Source: Ichthyophonus hoferi
Taxonomy: Eukaryota > Opisthokonta > Ichthyosporea > Ichthyophonida > Ichthyophonidae
Assembly (NCBI GenBank): GCA_002751075.1
Contig: NAOQ01000350.1
Coordinates: forward strand, 32,632 to 56,739
Length of the DNA: 24,108 nucleotides
Direction: 5' to 3'
Positions within the stretch are counted from its first letter, which is position 1, and each line of letters starts with the position of its first letter. The position numbers and the translations under genes were made by a program. Positions 1 to 11,500 of the stretch are shown here, piece after piece. Below the pieces are notes generated by a model that worked only from the letters and a program-made list of their open reading frames with translations, had not been told where the DNA came from and ran no database searches.

Positions 1-320
1 CCTATACACTATATATATATCATATTTAGACCCTATATACTCTATATACACTATACCAATATCTATATACTATATATATTCCAGTATATGAAGTCTCAAT
101 AACCTTATATACCCTGATAAAAGAAACCCGTATTTAATTGTATACCATTATGTTATATTATATTATATTAAAATGTCCATAGCAGTTTTAAAATAAAATG
201 GTCATCGGGTAAATACAATACAATATAATATAATATAACATATCATATCATAATGTAATACAACATAGCATAAAATAACATAGCATAAAAGAGTATCATA
301 TACTATATTATACTATATTA
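1..320. repeat. AT-rich simple and pentanucleotide repeats
   Basis: Bases 1-120 are an imperfect array of units such as CTATATACACTATA. Bases 150-320 are ATATT/AATAT and AACAT-type pentamers. No open frame with coding character is seen. Bases 321-638 are likewise AT-rich and non-coding, and would be the first intron or further sequence of the minus-strand gene that begins at 904. Confidence 0.6.
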
Positions 321-638
321 TAATAACATACATAATCATGCTATCTTGGATAGAATGATTTCATGTATAATATTCTAACTCTTTAATAACCAAACAGAAT
401 AGTAATTTAAAAATAAATTTTATAATGTGGTATTATTAAAGTTTAAATTATAATTGCAATGCGTACATCTTTTCCCATTTCTATTAACTCAATAACATGC
501 ACCTACCCACCTATCCATTTACCTATATATTATAGTAACATACAATCATATTTAATTGGCACGATAATAATATGATTTAACCTAAGAATTATTTTTAAAA
601 TGCCATATACCTATATACATACACCATTAAAAACTTAC

Positions 639-904
639 CTATTAATCTTACTCTTTTTAGTCGGGGCTGGAGAGTCGGTGTCTTTCTTCTCTCCCTCTAC
701 ACTGTCTCTCGCTCGTTTAGTAGGAGTAGAGAGTGTATTATCATTATCAATGTCATTCTCATTTTCATTTTCATGTCCATTTTCATTTTCATTATCATCC
801 ATATTATTATTACTATTACTATTACTATTACTATTTGTATTATTATCACCATCGATAATAGTCATATGCTCTGACTTATCTGTTTCTATATTTTCTCCCT
901 CCAT
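639..904 (-). CDS. Probable first exon of an Asn/Glu-rich, nuclear-type protein (partial)
   Basis: On the minus strand an ATG at 904-902 opens 88 codons plus two bases, ending at a strong donor: the transcript reads ATTAATAG then GTAAGTTTTT, so the exon would end at 639. The peptide begins MEGENIETDKSEHM. It has an Asn-Ser run near residues 22-34, a D/E/N-rich run with repeated NENEN near 36-55, and two basic clusters, TPTKRARD and PTKKSKINR, that look like nuclear localisation signals. No domain is recognised. Low-complexity Asn/Asp/Glu tracts are common in AT-rich fungal nuclear proteins. The opposite strand is also open here, but reads as Ser/Phe/Leu repeats. No second exon could be placed confidently to the left. 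One weak acceptor near 588 would give only a short tail. Confidence 0.45.
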
Positions 905-1819
905 GTTAACAATAATGATAATGTAGGCTTCTATGCTATGTACGTGTCTACTATATAATTAATTTATTTTTAAAATTAATTTATGTTTAAAATTATTTCC
1001 CAGTTGGTGAAAAAAGCCATTTAAAACTATAAAACTACCCTCTCTCTTTCTCTTATACAATATTATTATAAATTTTTATATATATATATATACATAACAT
1101 ACATAAACGTACAAAATATATAATGTATTTATTTAATATTAAGTCAAAGTGAAAACAGTAAAATGGCTCAGTCATCGTATAGTATGTGATATAGTAAGAT
1201 ATAACATGGTATAATGTGATCAACTATATTATAATATCTAAGAATTAAAAGGAGGCATAAATTATCTTAATTGATATATTTAGGATATCGTGGGATGCCA
1301 TAGGATATGTACAGAAATATATGTATTTCATGAGTGAATATTCGAGTTTATATAAAATCACAGACATGGTCAATCTTGTAATCTTATTTTTAATATAGAG
1401 GAATGGTATAATGGTATCCTAATGGCTTTATTGGGCAAACTGTTATCAGTCGAAAACGCAGTATACTTGGCATTCTTACGTATACAATGAATGAGGCCAT
1501 GAATCAATTAGAAACCAATTCTAACATAGTACATAGAAAGCTTTGATATCCTAGATTAATCACCTAACTTGTTAATCGTCATCCTTATAAAAGCAAACTC
1601 TGGCTGTGCTAGCATTCTTTGCGGTTCTAAACAGGTATATGATTGGAAACATCCAGGAAATATTAATAAACAAACGGATCGGCCAACGTCCGATCAAAGC
1701 CTCAAAAATCGATTGCTCTAAATAACTTAGATCAATCTAATTAACTCTATCCAAGTAATATCAGGACCAAGCACAAAATAGGAGATGTTTGTTCAAATTG
1801 AACCTACATTCCGGAACAG
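905..1819. other. AT-rich region without a supported gene
   Basis: This contains a TTTAAAATTAATTTA-type low-complexity patch (about 955-990), a CTCTCTCTTTCTCTT tract (about 1040-1055) and a TA run (about 1075-1092). Base composition is more even from about 1400 to 1819, which may be decayed coding or element sequence leading into the next entry, but no frame stays open long enough to call. Confidence 0.4.
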
Positions 1820-2065
1820 ATTGGAATTGATGATTTGGACAGAGCATCCCTTTCCGGAGATTCTAAGTTTACTAAGAGATTCCGTGTATTTCTAGAACCT
1901 AACGAAAATACAATGATTGACTACCACACCGCGATTCTCAATCCAGTGATAGGAGAAATTCAGACGTCAGACGAGGACTTGATCTTCAACTACGACCCAC
2001 CATCTAATTGGAGAAGACCATTTCCAAATCGCAATATATATATTACCATATATATTGTAGCCTAA
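1820..2065 (+). other. Unclassified coding-like stretch
   Basis: After an AG at 1818-1819 the frame stays open for about 80 codons, with mixed, non-repetitive composition (for example FTKRFRVFLEPNENTMIDYH and DEDLIFNYDPPSNW). This is unlike the surrounding simple-sequence DNA, so it was probably once protein coding. No family is recognised; the FRVFL...H pattern recalls the start of inorganic pyrophosphatase only vaguely. It could be a lone exon, a relic of a host gene, or part of an old mobile element. Confidence 0.35.
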
Positions 2066-2199
2066 CGTACATATTCTACTCTATTATATATTACAATATT
2101 GATATTGTTTGTATTCAAATCTTAACTAATCCAATGTAATATATATGTATGTATATATGCTATATTATAAACCAATCAATTAATTATACTATGTATACT

Positions 2200-2640
2200 G
2201 CATATGGTTAAAATAGAAGTATTTAAATAATTAAGGTATTTCTTTCCATAGTTATAATCATTTAATATTATTAGCTATTACTGTTACATATGTACACTGG
2301 GAAAATTATTAGGGCAATTTATTGGTGTTAAATGACAATCAAAAAGGATTTACAAAAATTGAACCTATCAAGGTGAAAATCCTGTAACTAAACAATAAAT
2401 CATTTCAGTCATGCTATGCGGTCCAGATAGTACATTGCTTAGTTATCCTGCCAAGACAAGTCCTGCCGACTTGTTCATTAATAACAATGGCATAACATAT
2501 ATGTTCTCTATGAATGCAAAGGGGCACGTTCAAACGCCCTCTGATTTAGTATTCTCTCTCCTTCTAAACGAATATAGGTCAGAGGGACCACTCGCGTCTC
2601 TACTTATAATTTCCAACATATATAATATACTATGCTAATA
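2200..2640 (+). repeat. Dispersed repeat, copy A
   Basis: This is one of three related copies in the window (B on the minus strand at about 4515-4880, C at about 18640-19040). Shared landmarks in order: a TTTAATATT-TTAGC-ATTA block (about 2258-2282), CATATGTA about 20 bases on, TCCTGC(C/T)GACTTGTT (about 2460), ATGCAAAGGG (about 2514), AGTATTC(T/C)CTCTCCTT (about 2549), ATAGGTC (about 2575) and CTCTACTTAT (about 2597-2606). By-eye identity in the 3' half is roughly two thirds. It shares GCTAT then GTCCAGAT with copy B near 2415-2430. No terminal repeats or target duplications were found, so the class is open (solo LTR, MITE or SINE-like). Confidence 0.7.
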
Positions 2641-2852
2641 TTTCTATATTCTTGCATAATCTAATCTTTCAGATATAGTATAAAATTTCTAACCTCATAC
2701 TCATATATAGGCGCAATTTATATCCGCATTTATTCTATTATATGGTGAATAATGATTAATATCTGCAATAGTCTCATCTACAATAATAATAATATATATT
2801 ATTATACTAGTTATAGAAAGTTATATGCCAAAATCCAATTTTCATGCTATAA

Positions 2853-3145
2853 CTAGTTGTTAAAGAAGTTAAAGAAAATAATTCAGATACTTTACTAGAA
2901 AGTCAGCTAGATAAATTTGGTCTTGCTTCTTCTGATAGTAACAATACCGTAGCCCTATATACGCAGCTACAACTAGATTACAGTTACTATATATACAATA
3001 TATTGCCAGGTAAGAGTTCAAAGCTTCTATATTCCTCTGTCAACAACATGAAGTTCAAGAGCAGCTAAGCAAAGGTTTAGCGTGCCGACTACTCAAAGGC
3101 AATAACCAGATAGAACTTAATACAACAGATAATAGTTTTATTTGA
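2853..3145 (+). other. Unclassified coding-like stretches
   Basis: Two consecutive stretches, about 2853-3009 and 3014-3145, are open and read like protein, with balanced, non-repetitive composition (for example LLESQLDKFGLASSD; IFLCQQHEVQEQLSKGL). The first is bordered by an AG at 2855-2856 and a GTAAGA donor at 3010, so it could be an exon. Neither resembles a family I can name. They lie between a dispersed repeat and a Ty1/copia fossil, so they may belong to an old element rather than a host gene. They are not combined here. Confidence 0.35.
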
Positions 3146-3344
3146 CAAGATAATAATATTTTGGCGTCCAAAGTTTTCATATTTTAACTTGTTTTCACAC
3201 AGGTTCTATAGATTATACATTTCGTGCTATTTCTACAATTGTTTCACTACATATCGGCTCTTCATTTTCCTTACGTATATTGTGACAGATAATTTATTTA
3301 GTGTTAAAACAGGAATATATAATTGATTTTGGGTATTTATTTAT

Positions 3345-4520
3345 AGAGTATTCAAAATATTAATGACGAAGGAAAACTTGGTGTACTTCTAGGCTATGAT
3401 CTACAAGAGTTAGGTTGGATAGTGATGAACTGGGCATTGCACAGTCTCCGTAAGAAGGAATCTCATATTTTTCAAGCACATATTTCCATTCAGCACGGAC
3501 GAGAAAGTCAGAATGGACTCTTTTGCAATATCGTACAACGATCTCACGCAGCAGGACTTGGAAGATGACCTCCCTCCTGTAACACATTAATTTCATCCGT
3601 ATGATCATGTCCGGGACTGCCCAATGATTCAGAGCTATGGAAATGAAACTGGCCAGCCTTAATGCGTATGGTACCTGAATGCTAGTTCCACAACCACCAG
3701 CTGGTACTACCGTCTTCAGATCGTTATAAGTGTTTCACCGTAAGCACAATAACAAAGGAACAGCAATTGCTCATCAAGCAATACTGGTGATCTAAGGACC
3801 AAAGGAAACCAAGGATATTGACTACCACTATATCTCATCCCCTCTATGTTCTTTTGTATCTGTACGTTTACTTCTCGCAATTGCAGGAGCCAAAGGATAT
3901 GCTCTATTTCAGCTTGACATCAAGTCGACATACTTTCATATTTATCTGGAGACACCAGTCTATATGGAGCAACCACCAATGTATGTGGATCCTGAAAAGC
4001 AAAACTACGTGTGTAAACTGACAAGAGGTATCTACGGGCTATACCTCTCCGGACTACTGTGGCATTTGACGATGGAAAAATTCTTGGGATTGGTGCATTT
4101 TTTCACCATGGAATCCGAGCCCTGTCTGTACATGTGTCACAATTCTGAAAAGGGATTTATGTCACTAGCAATATATGTTGATGATATTCTCCTATGCTGA
4201 GAGGACGGAAGACCACGACGAATTCATTAAGAAGATATATGAACATTTTCCAACGAAATCTACAGAATTACCGTCATCCTTACATGGGTACATCATTGGA
4301 AAAGCAGAAACCGGCCGTATAACAGTTAGCCAGTATGGCTACATTCAGGAACTCATACAAAACTACAGTCAACACAAAGCCATCCTGCACATTCTCCCAT
4401 TCTGGGGGAGCATATATGCAACTCGCGAATTCCGAGGATCTAGATCAAATTCCATGACAGCACTACATACTGTTCTCTAATTGGATACTTGAATTGTATC
4501 ACCAAAAGCCACATGGGATA
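3345..4520 (+). mobile_element. Ty1/copia LTR-retrotransposon fossil (partial pol)
   Basis: The plus strand carries a decayed copia-type pol segment. The left part resembles the region after the integrase core (GVLLGYD-like). The middle is reverse transcriptase, with the family's VDPE...VCKL..GIYGL block and a YVDD active-site box near 4177-4190. The right end resembles the SLIGYLN block that follows reverse transcriptase. Gag, protease, most of integrase and RNase H are not seen, and no flanking LTR pair was recognised. The copy is clearly broken (several interruptions, five or more) and old. It ends abruptly against the minus-strand dispersed repeat at about 4515-4520. Confidence 0.85.
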
Positions 4521-4880
4521 ATAGGTAGAGACAGGAGCGTTCCTGCGACCTATATTTGTTTAAAAGAAAAAAGGAATACTGAATTAAGGCGCATTTTAAC
4601 GTGTCCCTTTGCATACAAGGAGTACAGATATGTGAAGACATAGTTTTATAATTAAACACGTCAGCAGGTCTTGTCATAAGCATGATGACATCTGGACAGT
4701 ATAGCATGCTCTGAAATGGCGTATTATATAGTTGTAGGATCTATACCATTGGCTGGTTCAATTTTGATGGATCACTTTGGATTGCCATTAACACCAACCG
4801 ATTCTACTAGCTATTTTTCCAAGCTATACATGTAATAATAATTGCTATTCATATTAAATGTCTATAACTATATAAAAAAT
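4515..4880 (-). repeat. Dispersed repeat, copy B (inverted)
   Basis: Read on the minus strand, this segment aligns with copies A and C: TTTAATAT..AGCAATTATTATTAC near 4840-4860, CATTTCAGAGCATGCTATAC near 4700-4718, GACCTGCTGACGTGTTTAAT near 4650-4670, ATGCAAAGGGACACGTTAAA near 4590-4612, ATTCAGTATTCC near 4572-4584, AAATATAGGTCGCAGGAACG near 4540-4560, and CTGTCTCTACCTATT at about 4517-4531. It abuts the copia fossil in the opposite orientation, so it is not that element's own direct LTR. Confidence 0.7.
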
Positions 4881-5476
4881 ACTCAAATTAAATAAATAAT
4901 AATATTTTAACAAAAATAAATAAAAATGTTTAGTTAGGCATTAATATGAGTCACAGATACTAGTGAATATATTATATGAGATGGGATTACAACAATGAAT
5001 CAGCGAGCGAATAATTTTAGATCGATCCAATTGGATGATTTAATTTACTTCGGTTTATTGATTGGATATTCAAGGCATCTAATAAAGTCGACAGAGTCAT
5101 TGGATGGTATTTATCACGATATAAATTTAGATTTAAATATTAAGTTCGCGATCCATTAATTATAAGATTTTAATTATTATGCTCCGCGTATGAAATGACA
5201 TGATTATCAATACATTTACTCAATTCCAATAGAAGTGCTGTTTCCGCTAACTATTTAATCATAAATACTACTCTAGATCATACATTATCTTACAGTATCC
5301 TAAATTATAATTCCCATAATACATTGGCATTTCATGCTTTAAGAATGGTGTTCAAAAGAAATAACAATAAACGTCAATCAATAAATTAATTCTATTTATC
5401 TCATACTATAATATACCGTACAATATACTAAATAGTATTTACTAAATAGTATACACATAATACCAATATTTCCCCG
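4881..5476. other. AT-rich upstream region, no gene seen
   Basis: Bases 4881-4930 are A/T-only low complexity. The stretch from about 4980 to 5350 has more even composition but no sustained frame. A TACTAAATAGTA-type short repeat lies near 5428-5450. Nothing further can be supported. Confidence 0.4.
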
Positions 5477-5506
5477 TAGCCCATAAATAGCCATAGCCCA
5501 TAAATA
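5477..5506 (+). promoter_or_regulatory. Direct repeat TAGCCCATAAATA x2 upstream of the LRR-GAT gene
   Basis: The 13-mer TAGCCCATAAATA occurs at 5477-5489 and again at 5494-5506, 17 bases start to start, about 80-105 bases before the proposed ATG at 5584. Each copy contains a TATA-like ATAAATA. The spacing suits a core-promoter or factor-binding pair, but function is inferred only from position. Confidence 0.35.
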
Positions 5507-5583
5507 CCTGTATACACGGAATGTATACACCTAACTCAAACATAACCTACAGCATATGTACATATCAATAATATCATATAGAT

Positions 5584-8500
5584 ATGAACGTATTATCTCA
5601 TAAAGAGGAGCAAGATGAAGCATCAACCCTGGGTGGATTCTTGACTAAGAATTTCAAAAAGAGTGAGTCTGTGTATATATACATTTTATATGTATATATA
5701 TATGTGTATATGTATATATGTATGGGAGGTGGAGGTGTTATAGTATAATAGTATAATAAGATAATTATGCTATAGCAGTAGAATCTATATATAATGGGAG
5801 GTTTGTACTTGTGATTGTGGTTTTTACATGTAGATATAGGTATGTTATATTACACTCTATTTTACAATACTGTACTACACTATACTGTTCTATATTGTAC
5901 TCTACCATACTACATTATAGTTTATTATAGTAAACTATACGATACTACGCTATACACTATACTATACTATATGACGCTATATCATGCTACACTACATATA
6001 CTACACTGGAGTATATTGTACTATATTACACTATGTTATACTGCACTATATTATGCTATCTTACACTATTTTATACTAGACTGTACTATACTATATTACG
6101 CTATATCGTGCTACACTACATATACTACACTGGAGTATATTATACTATATTATACTATATTGCACTATTTTATAATACATTCTATTATACTATATTACAC
6201 TATGCTATACTGCACTATATTATGCTATCTTATACTATTTTATACTAGACTTTACTATAATATATTACACTATATCGTGCTACACTACACTACTATAATA
6301 TACTATACTGGAGTATATTATACTATATTATACTATATTAGACTATATTATACTGTACTACACTATCCTATATTATATAATATTATATTATATTATGTTA
6401 TATATTATTGTGTAATACAATAGATTATCATATATTACATTTTATAATACCATATAATATATTACAATACTACACCTATGACGTTTACATCCAACATCTA
6501 AACTATCAAATGACCAAGAAAATCATATGCAGGTCTCGCTTACTATATTATTTTATTTTATAGTCCTACCTACTCTAATATGACATATATATATATATGC
6601 GTGTTTATTGCAGGTTATGGATCAATTTTATCGTAGAAGGTGTTTTATTTTTTATTTTTTATTATAAATGCTTGATGAGTGGCTTATAATAACACCTCAA
6701 ATATTAAACCAGTGGTTGATGATGCTAGTGATTTTACCCTCACGCCAACACCCAATGAAAACACACCGCATATTCAAGATCTATTATCTGATTGGAAATG
6801 GAATAAAGTGCAAAACAACAATAACAGTACTCCATTGGTGGAATTAAAAGAAGATAATTTATTCCAATTTAGCTCTATATCTAATCAGATTACCAAGTTA
6901 AAAGAAAATACGTTTCCTGGAAGTCAGCCTAACAACCAGTCATCTTTATTCAATCAGACTATACCTCCCATAACTTCCCCTCGCCTGACTGGGCTGCTTG
7001 ATGGAAGTTTGACCGATTTTATCTCAACAACCTATAAGAATAAGAAAATTTCACTGCCGTTTGGGCCAAAACCTACGGATGGGCCAGATAAAGAGGATGT
7101 AGTACAGTTGCAATCTGCAAACGATGTAAATTTACTTATGGATGAACCTCTTTTACCTAATTTGGAAAATAATGTGTTGCTTAGCAACGGACATAGCAAC
7201 CAGAGGACTGCTCCAGTCATAATACCTACTTTGACTGTGAATGAAGAGGTGGATTTATTAGATTTTCAGCCAATTGTTGATAATACTAATAATATTCTAA
7301 CCGATAATAGCGCTCCAACCAAGCCAAATTTAGAAAATAGTTTGGAGAGTCATTTGTCACTTAGCAACAGTTCTTCTCCCTTCCAATCAAATATCGTAAA
7401 ATTTGATCCTATGTATGATCAGAATCCAATATCTAAACCATCTACTACAGATAAGGACCAGGGGTTGGTGGATTTGGAAAAGAATGTCCCACCTAGCAAG
7501 TCTCTTAGCAACCAGCCTAACAAAGATATAGTCATAAGTAGCAGTAATGGTAATTTGCCTATTACTAGATCACTGTCACCTTCTATAGCCAGCAGTGAAG
7601 GAGGTATGATTGGATATAGTATACTATGTGTTTGTATTTGTATATAGTATAGTAGTGCAGGATAGTATAGTAGCGTGCAGGATGGTATCGTATAGTATTA
7701 TATAGCATATATAATATAGTATAGTATAGTAAAGTAAAGTATAGTATAGTATGTATAGTATAGTATTGTTTTGTATAGCATGTATTGTATAGCATAGTAT
7801 AGCATAGTATAGCATAGTATAGTATAATATAGTATCACATAGCATGTATAGTATAGTGTAATATAGTATAGAAATAGTATAATATATAATATATTATAAT
7901 ATACTATTGTCATAGTTCAATATAGAATATAATATATTTTTCTATGGTCTGCTATATCTATCCTTATGCATTTCTACTTTATTAAAACATAAATATTTAC
8001 ACCTGTTGGAGAAAGAAAGATTATAGAGAGAGACATCAGAGACTACATGTCTGTAAATATGTATCTATTTACCTCTCTTTCTCCCTCTCTACCTACTCAC
8101 CTATTAACCAGTCTCTCCGTTATAATTTACAGCGTCCATTAATAAGCGGATGTCACCGAAGTCGATTATAACACCCACTCAGCGTAGGAGATCCTGTTGT
8201 AGTCACGATCGACGAGTCAGATTTAACCTACCAGATAATCCTTCGCCTTTACGGGTTAAGAATACATGTAGGTATAGGATTGGTTTACATATAAAATAAG
8301 ATTCTAATTGGTTTGTATATTTAGTGTATATATAATGTACATAAAATATACCTATAGAATACATGTAGGTGTAAGATTGGTTTTCATATAAATTAGCATT
8401 ATAATTGGTTTATATATTTTGTATATATATATACTACCTTACTATCATACTACCTTATTATCATACTACTATATTATCATACTATTATACTATTATACTA

Positions 8501-11500
8501 CTATGCCATGATACTATGATACTATGATACTATTCTACTATCACACTATTATACTATCATACTATTTTACTATTATACTATCATACTATTATACTATCAT
8601 ACTATTATACTATCACACTAACCCCTTATCATCCCCATCAGTAATGTACAATTATGGGTCTAAAGGATCTAATCGCTATCCATCTGTAAGCGATCTAGAA
8701 CAATTGTACTTGAAGAAATGTGTCTCCCTTAAGATAAGGCCACAGAGACGTTTATTAGGCCAATTAGAAGTAAGAGCGACGTAGTATATTGCATAGTGGT
8801 TGGATTACGTTAGGTTAGGTTATAGAGTATTGTATTGTATTGTATTATAGTACGGTAGAGTATATAGTATTATGTTATATTATGTAATATTATGGTGTAT
8901 ATTAATTTATTATATTGTATAGTATTTTATTATATTATGTTATGCTATGTTATGTTATATCGTGATAGAGAATATTGTGTTGCATTCTATTGTGCTATGT
9001 TATGCTATGGCAGAGTGTATAGTATTGTATTATGCTATATTGCACAGTACAGCATTACATAGTATTGTAAAGAGGCATTATAAATATATAATATATTACA
9101 CCTGCATGTATAGTATATATAGAATATACCACATTTAATAATAGATAGCAGTAATATATATATATCGTGTAGCTTGATTGGGAAAGTAAAATTAAAATTA
9201 AAATTTTAATGAGTGGTTACTATTGGGGGATATAACAGAGCGCGGGGGAACAAGACATACAACTAAGATCCATTGACCTATCAGGTAAGCTCTTTATGGT
9301 TTATAGTAATATATTTATTGGTGTATATTTTATATTGCATTAGATTACATTAGAATATATTTTATTATATTGCATTATGCTAGCTTATATAGTATTCGAT
9401 TATATTATATTATATTATGGTATATTAATTTTAATGTAAGGTATTGATTGGTAGTGATTAGTGCATATATTGATGGCATGATTGTATTAGTGTGTGCTAA
9501 TTAGTAATTAGAGATAGGCGATCAAGATCTTGGTTATAAGTAGTAGTTTGAAGATCTAGTAAAATACTAATTTATTATTGTTAGGATATGTATATGTGGG
9601 TAAAAAGGAGAAAGATAGATAACATAATATAGTGTACAATATAGTATATTATAATATCATATAATATAATATAATATAATATAATTAAGTATAATAGAGT
9701 ACAGTGTAATATAATATAGTATAATACTGCGTAGTATAATATAACACATCATAATACAATATAATGCAATATTAAACAATGCAATATAATACAATGCAAT
9801 ATAATACAATGCAATATAATACAATGCAATATAATATAATGCATTATAATACAATATAATATATTACAATATAATACAAACAATGCAATGCAATGCATAC
9901 ACCCATACGATACCAGCCGTATCACTCTATCTTAACCATTCATATCTTTTCTAGGTACACCTAATATGGTTTTAGCGGACTGGGAGGCTGTATGTGAAGT
10001 TATCCGCAACAATGTTTTCCTCAAATCATTGAAGGCGGATAATTGTAGTTTAGATGATCAAGTGGGTATTTATCTTTTAAACTTCAAGTATTTTTTTTCA
10101 GTAGTTATTATTTAGTGTTAGCCAGTTATTACTGATGCTTAACATAGTTTATTGTAAATTGTACAATATTGTACTATATTATATTGTATTATATGATGTC
10201 GTGTTAGATTGTGTTTTATGATGGTAAAGCATACTATATTATATTATATTATTGGATTATATTATATTATATTATATTACTTTATTCTATCCTATACTAT
10301 CCTACATTATCCAGTCCTATACTAACTTATTACCTGTCCTACCTTACCTTATCCTATGCCATCCTATGCTATCCAGCAGTACACTATATACCGTCTCTTA
10401 CCCTACACCATCCTACTTAGCCCTACCCTGCCTTATCCTATGCTATCTTGTCCTCCTCTACACTACCCTATCCTACCCTATCCTATCCTACCCCATACTA
10501 ACCTATTACTTACCCTATAGAGTCTAAAACTACTGGGGCCAGCCCTCTGTCGCTACAATGTGATCGAGGTTCTCAATATAGCTACACGTAATATGATATC
10601 TTCCCATGGAATTGATGCTCTGAGTCCTGTTTTTTCTGCGGTATGTATGTAGGGTATATAGGGTATATAGAACATGTAGAGTATATAAAGTATANNNNNN
10701 NNNNNNNNNNNNNNNNNNNNNNNNNNNNNNNNNNNNNNNNNNNNNNNNNNNNNNNNNNNNNNNNNNNNNNNNNNNNNNNNNNNNNNNNNNNNNNNNNNNN
10801 NNNNNNNNNNNNNNNNNNNNNNNNNNNNNNNNNNNNNNNNNNNNNNNNNNNNNNNNNNNNNNNNNNNNNNNNNNNNNNNNNNNNNNNNNNNNNNNNNNNN
10901 NNNNNNNNNNNNNNNNNNNNNNNNNNNNNNNNNNNNNNNNNNNNNNNNNNNNNNNNNNNNNNNNNNTAGGGTATATAGAGTATATAGAGCATGTAGAGTA
11001 TATAGGGCATATAGAGTATATAGAGTATGTCAGGTATATAGGTATATTATTATTATTATTATTATTGCTATTACTTTACTATTAATATTACTATTCTGAT
11101 TACTATTACTATTACTATTCCGATTACTACTACTACTACTATTACTATTACTATTGCTTTTACTTTTACTTTTACTTTTACTAGTATTACTATTATTATT
11201 ATTATTATTGCTGATACTATTGCTGTTCCTATAATTCTAATATAATAATCTTTTCAGTTTATTTTTGATTTAGTTTATATATACATTGTAACCCTATCAT
11301 CCCCTTGGCAGTGCCGCAATTTTCGTGAATTAAATCTCTCAGGGATAAAATTAACTAAGAAGACGGCCCAATTGATATGCACGGTTAGTTTTATATAGTA
11401 AAATATCTCATAATAGAGTAGAATAGGTCGAGTGGAGCAGGGTATCGGGTTGGGTATTGGTATCGTATTGCATTGTAATGTATTACATTGCATTGCGTTG

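Noticed and set aside
600-926. Plus-strand Ser/Leu/Phe-rich frame opposite the minus-strand exon
   Set aside because: It is the mirror of Asn/Glu codons on the other strand. The minus reading has a good donor, an ATG and NLS-like motifs.
1820-2065. Inorganic pyrophosphatase fragment
   Set aside because: Only a faint FRVFL...H resemblance; none of the acidic metal-binding motifs is present.
3360-3608. Minus-strand frame of 82 codons
   Set aside because: It lies antisense to a recognisable copia pol segment and has no features of its own.
5815-6423. A 202-codon Tyr/Leu/Ile-rich frame
   Set aside because: It is made wholly of TACTA-type pentamers within intron 1.
6679-7603. Translation starting at GTG 6679
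   Set aside because: GTG is not a normal eukaryotic start and a stop lies directly upstream. Splicing from 5662 gives an in-phase ATG codon at the junction and an upstream ATG exon.
9779-9845. CRISPR-like regular repeats
   Set aside because: The 15-bp units are contiguous with no unique spacers, and the sequence is in a eukaryotic intron.
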